DNA of 36,655 nucleotides. Source: Neonectria sp. B-13. Lineage: Eukaryota > Ascomycota > Sordariomycetes > Hypocreales > Nectriaceae. The translations under genes were made by a program, and so were the position numbers. The stretch is from contig NOKP01000092.1 of the NCBI GenBank assembly GCA_002682825.1, forward strand, positions 20,999 to 57,653, written 5' to 3'. The notes beneath the pieces were generated by a model. The model ran no database searches. It saw only the letters and a program-made list of their open reading frames with translations, and was not told where the DNA came from. Positions 29,356 to 36,655 of this stretch are shown in pieces (within the stretch, counting starts at the first letter, position 1; every line of letters starts with the position of its first letter).

Positions 29356-30481
29356 GACGGGTGGTTGGAACGAACGAATGGTGGGCTGCCAGTTGGTGAT
29401 CTTGGTGGGCGGTGATCTTTGATGGTCGACACACTGTACTTCTCACGCACCGCTGAGCATGACCACCGAGAGCCTCAGAACAGACAGCGAGCCGGGCCAG
29501 GACCTGATATGCATCCTAATGCCAGATCCCTCCCCCCCCTGATCCCACGGAAGCGTGAGACGGGCCCAATTGCCAGCCGAAGGTCGGGGAAAGGCACTGA
29601 GTAGATGACCGAAAACCTACAATTAATAAGGCTCAAATGACATGCAACCCCACACATCTTGGTCGATATCGTCTCGTCCAACAGACGGGCTGGTGACGAG
29701 GGCGTGTCATTGGCTTGCTCGGGGTGATGAGACGTGTTGGGAGGCCGAAGCCCGCGGGAAGTGCAAAAGTCCGCGGACTTTGAGTCCCCGGACGTAAGAA
29801 AGTGCATTGTTAGCTCCGATCGGAATCTGGTCTGGCAGGACAGCAATTTCAGATTGGTAAGATCCATGGTGACTGCAACGGGCGAGCGTTGAAGCCCCTT
29901 TTAGTTATAATATCGTAGGATATATCCGTCAGGAGGCTTTTTATCATCGTCTTGGAGCTGGAATACTGTAATCCCGTCTTGAATTGTATCTTCTAGACTC
30001 GGAGACGGCCACAGTGGGTCATATCTTAGACTCACCATTGGCTCTTGGACCCATCCTTGGCATCAAGATTCAATAGCTCGGCCCCAAGCAACCGGGTTTA
30101 ACGAATGCCGGCCCCCATATCCGTCTCCGATTCCCGTGAATCCCGGCCCGTTACCGCGTCGAATCGATGTTTCCCTCTGATGTAACAACGGAATTTCCCA
30201 TCTAATCATGCCCCGGTCGCCGAATTGCCATCGACTTGGTGGTGCGATTTTCGTCCGTGACGGCTTTGTCTCATACGTCAGCCCGCATGCCTCGCTCTTT
30301 TCAGCGTTGCGAGGGCCGTTTGCCTTTTGGCATTTGGCAGTGCCGCATAGCCGAGCAGTTTGAGGCTAAGGAGGGACGGCTGGCTTCGTTTTCTTCTCTT
30401 TTCTCCCTGAATCAAACAAACATCGACCACGCGTCGTCCCAACCCACCCCGTCTCACTATAGTCTTTGAGTACTCGTCCTG
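29356..30481. promoter_or_regulatory. shared divergent promoter of transporter and Zn2Cys6 regulator
   Basis: A 1.1-kb stretch without a supported gene lies between the two divergent start codons. It contains three everted CCG/CGG-type sites within 45 bp (listed next) and other single CGG triplets around 30095-30165. Confidence 0.6.
29751..29793. promoter_or_regulatory. cluster of CCGCGG palindromes, PDRE-like
   Basis: AAAGTCCGCGGACTTT (29766-29781) is a perfect 16-bp palindrome. Its centre TCCGCGGA equals the pleiotropic drug response element bound by the Zn2Cys6 factors Pdr1/Pdr3 in yeast. CCCGCGGG lies at 29751-29758 and GTCCCCGGAC, a related everted site, at 29784-29793. They sit about 400 bp before the transporter ATG and 700 bp before the regulator ATG. 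Binding by the neighbouring factor is inferred. Confidence 0.55.
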
Positions 30482-32798
30482 ATGGCTCGCCAGCAACGCA
30501 AACGCCAAATCTCGTGCCACTTCTGCCGTATGCGTAAGCTGCGCTGCAACCGCGAGTTCCCCTGCTCCAACTGCACATCCCGCGGAGTTGCGTGCCCGGA
30601 GCCGCAACACGCCGCGACCGCCGAGGCTCGTCCGGCGCCGGCCAAGAAGCCGGCCCGTCCGAACACCGGCGACCCGGACATCCAGAACCGCCTGGAGAGG
30701 CTCGAGGGCCTGCTGCAGGGCCTGAGCAGGCAGCTGGAGTCTGTGCCCGAGCTGGCGAATCAGCAGCCCGTTGCCTCTTTTGCCGCGCCGCTGCCAGTCT
30801 TTGCCGCGCCAGTCGCAGCCCCGGCTCAGGTTCAGGCTCAGGTTCAGGCTCAGGTTCAGGCTCATCATCTACAGGCTCACCATCTCCAGCAGCCACTGCC
30901 TCTCAAAGTCCAGGACCTCACCAACAACGCTTTGCTAGTTGAAGAGTATTGCATCGTAACTAAAACAAGTGTGAGTACATCAAGTGCTCTATAGAAGCTT
31001 TAACCCATGCTTTTATCTAGTACAGTTCTTTTCCACTAACTCTCACCCAGAACTCCCTCTTCTCAGACCATGTCATCTTCCGCGCATGCCCCGTCCGCTC
31101 CATCACCCAGATCTCATTATTCACCTTCCAGAGTCCCGGCTTCTCCTCTGCTGCCCTGACGGCCGAGCCCACGAGATGCATCTGGCTTCCCAACCGCGAC
31201 GAGGCCGAGGCCTTGGTGCAAAAGTATATGGCTGACATCAGCCCCATGCACCACTTCATCCACGGGCCTCATCTGCAGCGCCTCGTCACGGTGCTCTACG
31301 TGGCGTTGAAGTCGGGTTCCCAAGTACCCATGGGCACTGTCGTTTTGTTGCTGTCCGTTTGTGCTATCGTCACGTACTCGTGGACGCCCCACGACGATGA
31401 CAAGAAGCTATTTCAAGACACCAAGGAAGCCAACTCACAGACGCTCATTTGGGTCAAGATTCTCTTCAACCTGCTTGAAATTTGTCAACGCAATGACCAC
31501 AGCTCCATTGAATGTGTCCAGGGCCTCACGCTGCTGGCCGTCACCCTGTTCAACCTCGAGGGCATCTCTCCAACTGCGCGAGCCATGCTCTCTCGCGCCA
31601 TCTTCATAGGTCGCGAGCTGGGCTTGCATCGTATCGATCACCCCGATGCAGACTCGTTTTGTCAAAAATATCCGCCTTTGACTAGATTGACGGCCGAGGT
31701 TGGTAGGAGACTATGGTGGCATCTCGTTGGGGTTGATTGGTATGTGTACTCGATGCATCGCCAACCCTGGATACTGACTTAAACTCTAGGATGCTCGCTC
31801 GCTTTCCTGGTCCACAAGAAGGTACATACCTGATCAACCCAGAACACATGGCAGTGAGGAAACCCGCCAACATCAACGACGAAGATCTCGATGAAGAACG
31901 AGAAATTGTGGGCAAGCCGATGGACCAACCAACGACCATGTCATATTCACTCCACCGCATCCGCTTCCTAGAAATATCCCGCGAATTCACAGACAAAGCC
32001 CCAATCTCAAAATCGAGCTCATCTTCTCAGCCATACGACATGGCATTGCAGATGGACGCAGCAATCGAACGCTTCACGACGCAGGAAGCCTCACCCTTCT
32101 TCAGGATCAGCCTAACGGAACTCGAGAAACTCCCGCTAGACGACCCTTGGCGGTCTCCCACAGCCAAAATTAACCGCCACATGTACAACTTCTACATCCA
32201 CTCGCAGTGCTGTAGGCTCCATCTGCCGTACCTGGCCCGCGGCACAGTCGACCCAGCGTACGCGCACTCGCGGCAGGCCTGTCTTCGAAGCGCGCGAATC
32301 ATCACAGGGCGGGTGCAGCAACTGGTCAAGGAAGACGTTGGCTTCGCCCACATGATGCTGCGGCTCGGAGTGGCCATGCATGGGCTGTTCTTAGCCACCA
32401 TCACCCTGGTGTTCGATCTGTGTCTGACGAACGGCGCGGCAGACGATGATAGTAGACAGCGGGAGGTCGAGCATGCATGGAGGACTTTGAAGAATGCGGA
32501 ATCGCAGTCCACCACTGTGGCCAGGGGAATGAATATCCTGCGACACATCATGGACAAGTACAGGATCTCATATCCGGTGGGTGTTAGAGACCATCACGAA
32601 CCGACAGCAACAAACGGCCACGCCAATTTTATTCCGCTCGGGCAGATCCCAGCGGATGCCATGGGAATACCAGCTGGAATGCCCCTAGCCAAACCTCACC
32701 AGACCGAACAAGAGCTGGAAGGGCATATATCTAAGATGGATCTCGAGGACGTGGACTGGGAACGCCTGTGTTGGGAGTTTGACGCTCCCTTTATCTGA
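30482..32798 (+). CDS. Zn2Cys6 transcription factor with fungal-specific TF domain
   Basis: Three exons, 30482-30970, 31021-31739 and 31790-32798, with 50-nt introns (GTGAGT..ATCTAG and GTATGT..CTCTAG) and matching phases, give 738 residues. Residues 12-38 are the binuclear zinc cluster C-x2-C-x6-C-x5-C-x2-C-x6-C (CHFCRMRKLRC, CSNC, GVAC). A short coiled coil (NRLERLEGLLQGLSRQLESV) for dimerisation and a Gln/Val/Ala and His/Leu repeat linker follow. The middle is the fungal-specific TF domain: ISPMHHFIHGPHLQRLVTVL, GLTLLAVTLFNLEGISPTAR, FIGRELGLHRI and EVGRRLWWHLVGVDW. Such factors bind paired CGG triplets in the nucleus. Divergent placement next to a DHA1 transporter suggests it controls that exporter and perhaps itself through the CCGCGG sites. 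No lesions. The start is the first ATG, 11 residues before the zinc cluster. Confidence 0.9.
30827..30865 (+). repeat. in-gene tandem repeat GGCTCAGGTTCA
   Basis: About three copies of a 12-bp unit encode Gln-Val-Gln-Ala repeats in the linker after the coiled coil of the regulator. It keeps frame and could vary in copy number between strains. Confidence 0.65.
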
Positions 32799-33131
32799 CT
32801 GAACCTCAAAATGGCATATAGAAGGGAGTCAATTGTATAGAAGCATAAGGGAAAATAGACTTGATACATGAGTAGCTTACAAGCATTAGTCTTGATAATT
32901 TGATGCCTTTCCGTCGATGCCTCTACCAGTGAAGAGGCAATACAACAGATCAAGCATGGTTGGGGTCTTTGAGAATGAATGGAAGGTTGCCAAATGTTCA
33001 CCTCTCTTAATCGCATCTCTCTAGGCTTCCAATGTCAATTTTGAGGAAGAGGTAATCATTGGTGCCCTCTTCATAGATTGCAGCGACCATGTACCTAGGC
33101 AAGAAATACCGAGATTGAATCAATCTACTTC
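32799..33131. other. 3' flank with a small possible exon
   Basis: Mostly 3' region of the regulator gene. On the minus strand at 33011-33090 a short frame (YMVAAIYEEGTNDYLFLKID) follows a possible acceptor (GCCTAG) and ends in TAA. It may be the last exon of the decayed gene upstream of it, but the link is not proven. Confidence 0.3.
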
Positions 33132-33596
33132 TCATGCGCTTTTCGCAATATCTTCGTCTTGTGGTTGCCCCGAGCTCTTCTCTGCATCCACCTCCGAAGC
33201 CGTTGCTACATTTTTGCCCTGCGCTTCAAATGCCCTTTTGTACATGTCTCAAACTCTTCTGCCGCCTTTGCTGCCTCGACTGGGCCATCAGGTATGTTCT
33301 CCTCGTATTCCATTTTTCGCAAGGCCCGCATCGCCGTGGCGGGACTGCATCCGCGGGGAGGTTCTTGAAACGTTACTTTCTGGATTCAATAATGCAGTTG
33401 AGCGACAACAATTCTCGCACTCACCGACTTTTCAATCTGGGGATTGCTCGGGAGGCATAGTCAGAGCATCTTTGCGAGTTTGCCTTGCGTCCTCTTAGCC
33501 AACAGGTCTGGGCGGATCCATCACGAAGGTATCATCGTTTGGACCTTTGTCGAGTGGGACGTCTTTGCTGGGACAATCTTTGGAAGAGGTGTCCAT
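33132..33596 (-). pseudogene. decayed small hypothetical gene
   Basis: Minus-strand ATG at 33594-33596 begins MDTSSKDCPSKDVPLDKGPN and DDTFVMDPPRPVG, then meets TAA (33495-33497); the same frame goes on with EDARQTRKDALTMPPEQSPD to TGA (33432-33434). A normal-looking intron follows (GTGAGT..CCAG). After it, protein-like sequence is split between frames: one gives MEYEENIPDGPVEAAKAAEE, the other DMYKRAFEAQGKNVATASEV and SSGQPQDEDIAKSA before the stop. The frame changes fall at an A-run and near GAGTTTGAG. Small, hydrophilic and Glu/Lys/Ala-rich, with no signal peptide or membrane segment. I do not recognise it. Two nonsense changes of C-to-T type plus two small indels point to a pseudogene. 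Confidence 0.45.
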
Positions 33597-34283
33597 TCTT
33601 TGGGCAATACTGACAGACAATGAGAAATGTGGCGGGGTAGATGCTAGTAATGTTTGTGAAGAAGGTTCGGATGCGGTGATGGGGAAACTGAAAACCCAGT
33701 CTTTGGGTGATTAGTTGCGGTTATCAGACGAGGGTACAGAATAGAATAGTAGTTAGCCGCTGTTGCAAGGCAGTTCATGGAGTAGCTGTTGTGCTTCATG
33801 TAACTCATGGTGTACTATTTCACAGAGCTTAATAAATGACTCATCGCACGGTGTACTGACTCTTACCGGGCGTTTGACTTGTCCAATCGTAGCTTCTCTG
33901 CTGGGATATTTATTGTGTCAGCAAGGTGGGTGATTGTATTTGCTGGTTAGTGGTTACTTATTTCAGGCAACTGACTTGTTCTCTATCGAGCACCGCTTGT
34001 TTTGTTCTTACAGTCGACGTGATTGAATTACCACGCAATATATCGAGAACACTATCAAGATGTTGAGTTTTCCAAATTCAAACCAATTGTCCTTGGCTTT
34101 GCGTCCCGACTCAAACGACCCCCTGTCATCATTGCTTACACCCTAGCATCCTCAACCAACACGTTGCTGAATTTGTGGTATGGTGGATACTTGATCCGTT
34201 CACGTGAAAGTTTAATCTTAGCGACGGCATCACTCAACAATCTATTCAGCCATTCATCACAAGCTATCATCCATGTCTCTACC
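33597..34283. other. promoter-side stretch of the F-box-like gene
   Basis: No gene supported. The frame of the F-box-like gene is open upstream to 34023, but that part is not conserved-looking, so I start the gene at 34284. Confidence 0.4.
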
Positions 34284-35541
34284 ATGGCCTCATCAGATGA
34301 CTCGCCATTACCAACTCCAAGACCTACGCAACTCATCGACCTTCCCATTGAACTTCATGCTTTGATTACTTGTCATCTCATCAACCAGGACCTCAAAAAC
34401 CTGCGGCTGGCGTACAAGCTCTTCGGCGACAGCGTGCATCTGCGCATCGACCGCGTCTTCCTCTCCACCAACCCCCTCGACGTGTCCGTCTGTAGCGCCG
34501 TTTCTGATCATGAATTCTACCGCACCAGAGTCGTTGAGCTCATCTGGGATGACGCGCGTCTCATCTCGCCCCCGGAGCCGCCGCGCGCATACCTACCAGT
34601 GCCAGTGCAAGAGGCAGCACATTGAGCCTTTTTGGAAAGAATGGTACAACGAAAAGTGTCAGAAGAATCGAAGAGATACCAAGAATCGGAAGGGCGGAGA
34701 CGTCGAGCGGCCAGACCACGCTGCAATTGCCCGATGCATGGCTGCCCAGCCACCGCTAGAAGAACTTTGGGCGAGGTATAAAGAGCTGATTCATCAGCAA
34801 CAACAAACGCTCAAAGCCAGTAGTGATTCCTGGGCCCTTCGACATGCTCTCTCACGCTTCCCTTTGTTGCGGAAAATCACACTCACCCCCGCAGCCCATG
34901 GTGTTCCGTTTGCCCCGTTGTATCAGACGCCCATGATCCGAGCCTTGCCGTACGGCTTCAACTATCCAATCCCACGCGGCTGGCCAACCAAGGAATCGTA
35001 CGACCATCTGGAACTGCCGCTGTGGAAGACGGGCTCAGACAAAGACGAGGGCGATAAGAACAAGTGGCGCGGCTTCCGCATCATCACGTGGATGCTCGCT
35101 CGCAACGACCACGCCGTCTCCGAGTTTGTCGTCGGTGTGAGCCTGCTGGGAACGGGCTTGAACGCTCACGTGTTTGACCAGAAATGTGACGAGTACAACG
35201 ACTTGGTCGCTGTGCTTTTGAAACCTGGCTTTCGCCGCATCGACCTCGCCTTGATGATCGAAGGCCAAGATCAAGACGGCTGGCCAGCCTTTCGAAACGG
35301 GAACCTTAAGATGGCACTTGGCCTAGCAACTGATCTGGAGCACGCCAGTTTGCGCACAGATGTCCCCTACGAGGTTAGTTGCGAAGACTGGCAGGAAGAC
35401 GCCGACGATGAGCATTTCATCCCGCTAAGGCTCGGACCAACTACACTGCATAGCCACGTGGACCACATAAGTGACCCATCTCTATTTCATCCACCTCGTC
35501 CGCGCTCAGCTTACATAATAATCCACTACATTCGGACCTGA
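34284..35541 (+). pseudogene. F-box-like domain protein gene with one frameshift
   Basis: ATG 34284 begins MASSDDSPLPTPRPTQLIDL, and PIELHALITCHLINQDLKNL followed by RLAYKLFGDSVHLRIDRVFL has the look of an N-terminal F-box (LPxEL...I...L..K.L..LRL..K.F), the Skp1-binding part of SCF ubiquitin ligases. This frame ends at TGA 34623-34625. From there another frame continues as the evident rest of the protein: HIEPFWKEWYNEKCQKNRRD, LRHALSRFPLLRKITLTPAA, RGFRIITWMLARNDHAVSEF and VLLKPGFRRIDLALMIEGQD, to TGA 35539-35541. The join lies between 34600 and 34625 and is too short for an intron, so one base was gained or lost, or misread. The leucine-rich C-terminal half resembles the substrate-binding part of fungal F-box proteins. 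The last ~15 codons run into hAT-like terminal sequence, so the native C-terminus may be lost. Confidence 0.65.
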
Positions 35542-35592
35542 AAGTGGATGTAATGGAGTGGATTTAAGTGGATTTAGGTAGATTGGGATATT
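35519..35592. repeat. AGTGGAT-type subterminal repeats at the left end of a hAT element
   Basis: AATCCACTACATTC (reverse) is followed by AGTGGATGTAATGG, AGTGGATTTA, AGTGGATTTA and TAGATTGG within about 70 bp. Clusters of short repeats in both directions are common inside the ends of hAT elements. They sit between the F-box-like gene and the hAT transposase start. The exact terminal repeat and 8-bp target duplication could not be fixed. Confidence 0.45.
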
Positions 35593-35783
35593 CCCTGACC
35601 CTGTACGGTCCATAGTACTTATTTTTGTATATAAATGACCTATTAAATCGAGGTACCTGGATTCAACTTAGCAAGTCGATCACCTCCACAGCTAATCTTA
35701 TAACGTTATACGAGAAACTGCCCCTATTGAGGGCGTTTTCAACAGATTTCCTGCTGTTATTTTTGCACAGGAAACTTTTGACG

Positions 35784-36227
35784 ATGTCAGCGAACCAGCC
35801 AGGCCAGCCAGGCCAACAACAGCACCTCGAAGACCGTCTTTTTCGCCATTTCAGAGGCTGGACTTGGTCAGAACGCGCTCGTGATACTAGCTCTTGGCTG
35901 TGGGACTTTGGCTATGATATTCAACGTCATGGCTTACGCAAATGGGCTTGCAAGGACTGTATCCTCAGAAATCGTCCCATTATCGCAAATTTTACCTCGT
36001 CAGGTCTCCAGAACGCGGCAAATCATCTATGGCGTGAGCACAAAACACCAGCACCAGAGGGAGAGAAAAAGAGCACAGCACAGCTGAAATCCCAAGGCGC
36101 ACTGAAATCGAACCAGCCGACTATTGCCTCTGTTTTGAAACTGGACGTCAACAAGCCTACGGAACAGAATATCGCGAATTCTACACCCCGTGATATGCCT
36201 TGTATACGAAGCCACCGGGTCAGTTGA
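35784..36227 (+). pseudogene. hAT-family transposase, N-terminal BED-finger part only
   Basis: From ATG 35784 (MSANQPGQPGQQQHLEDRLF) the frame reads TSSWLWDFGYDIQRHGLRKW, then a BED-type zinc finger with C-x2-C and a distal H-x4-H (WACKDCILRNRPIIANFTSS, NHLWREHK), then a linker and PTIASVLKLDVNKPTEQNIA. Fungal hAT transposases carry this finger and linker before the catalytic RNase-H-like domain. Here homology stops at about 36185 and TGA follows at 36225-36227, so the DDE catalytic core and the hAT dimerisation domain are absent. An upstream ATG at 35625 is in frame but adds non-conserved sequence. This is either a deletion derivative that relied on a full transposase elsewhere, or a relic. 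Confidence 0.68.
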
Positions 36228-36242
36228 AATTACCCTTTTGAG

Positions 36243-36356
36243 TTTCGCGGTCATTGCACTAGCCTATTTTAGATATAGCGCTCAAAATCTCTAGGCAACC
36301 AGAAATTAGTGGTCACGCACTAACTTCATTTAATTTTCGCGGTCACGCACTAGCCT
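36243..36356. repeat. direct repeats TTTCGCGGTCA..GCACTAGCCT
   Basis: TTTCGCGGTCATTGCACTAG-CCT at 36243-36265 and TTTCGCGGTCACGCACTAGC-CT at 36335-36356 are 92 bp apart; a shorter related copy (GGTCACGCACTAAC) lies at 36311-36324. Confidence 0.65.
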
Positions 36357-36373
36357 CTCAAGCATGCACGGCA

Positions 36374-36487
36374 GAAGTGCGCCGCACTTCCCTTTTTAAA
36401 CCAATCATCATTCGTACATCTGCTCCTGGTCTGAGCCTAAGAAACGCGCTGCACTTCTACAGGAGAGGCAAACCGGTCGCGGTTTGC
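36374..36487. repeat. two perfect 8-bp inverted repeats (hairpins)
   Basis: GAAGTGCG-C-CGCACTTC at 36374-36390, and GCAAACCG-GTCG-CGGTTTGC at 36468-36487. Both are perfect stems with very short loops. Such hairpins occur near the ends of hAT and other DNA transposons. Confidence 0.6.
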
Positions 36488-36655
36488 GCAAAACAGCCTT
36501 GAGGAACGAAGCTTGAAGTGGTCGATTTCAATTTTCAAAGCTTGACTTCAAAAGTCCGAGGTTTTATTAGATACAGGTTACGAATCTCGGGTATTGAGAA
36601 CAAGATACAGTAGCGGTCAATCAATGTGGCTTGCAGTAGGGCTAAAACGAGCGCT

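Larger units (their letters stand above)
36228..36655. other. right-edge stretch with repeats and hairpins
   Basis: No gene. Contains the repeats and inverted repeats listed separately; likely the inner or terminal part of a non-autonomous element. Confidence 0.4.

Noticed and set aside
30278..30896. Minus-strand frames across the start of the Zn2Cys6 gene
   Set aside because: Antisense of a well-supported zinc-cluster gene; Glu-Pro repeats are the reverse of the Gln-Val-Gln-Ala codons.
1..36655. CRISPR array or bacterial operon signals
   Set aside because: The window is eukaryotic (spliced fungal genes); the only regular repeat array has variable short units without spacers.

Overview
The window looks like accessory (possibly subtelomeric) DNA of a filamentous ascomycete, most likely a Fusarium-like Sordariomycete. 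Genes carry short introns (about 47-78 nt) with GT..AG ends and CTAAC/CTGAC-like branch sites. The recognised families are fungal: an AtfA-type bZIP, HP1, MYND-DUF4470, Zn2Cys6, DHA1 transporter, OrsD and RecQ telomere-linked helicase, pogo and hAT transposases. Many genes are broken by C-to-T type nonsense changes (CAG to TAG, CGA to TGA, TGG to TGA), as expected of repeat-induced point mutation (RIP). The species cannot be told from the sequence.

Left part (1-6300): the N-terminus of a pogo/CENP-B-type transposase runs off the left edge. A small secreted Ser/Thr-rich protein with a Cys-rich, PAN-like domain (1132-1731) looks intact. Two decayed minus-strand genes follow: an intron-containing hypothetical (2163-3040) and a secreted beta-sandwich-like protein with five internal TAG stops (3210-3965). 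A small frameshifted gene lies at 5150-5654.

Repeat-rich core (6288-15125): a NACHT/STAND fragment abuts a RecQ-type helicase tail in opposite orientation. Then come a degenerate ACGGGT-type tandem array, a second chimeric RecQ tail, and a ~1,258-codon unknown protein ('protein A', 10333-14107 minus, with two in-frame stops and one homopolymer frameshift). Beyond it is a 5'-truncated PD-(D/E)XK nuclease-like gene. A second partial protein A (24123-25322) is followed on the same strand by an OrsD-type C2H2 protein (22288-23623), the usual N-terminal part of telomere-linked RecQ helicases. Protein A plus OrsD/RecQ is therefore seen twice in the same order and strand, and is proposed as a two-gene mobile or telomere-linked cassette.

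Duplicated regulators (16303-22116): an intact six-exon MYND-DUF4470 gene, an AtfA/Atf1 bZIP paralogue that has lost its N-terminus, and an HP1 paralogue that is intact except for one Trp-to-stop change in the chromodomain.

Right part (25946-36655): a 5'-truncated secreted-protein fragment, then the cleanest functional module. This is a five-exon DHA1/MFS drug-type transporter divergent from a three-exon Zn2Cys6 transcription factor. Their shared promoter holds perfect CCGCGG palindromes, including a TCCGCGGA core identical to the yeast pleiotropic drug response element. Beyond it are a decayed small gene, a frameshifted F-box-like gene and the N-terminal part of a hAT transposase with direct repeats and hairpins near the right edge.
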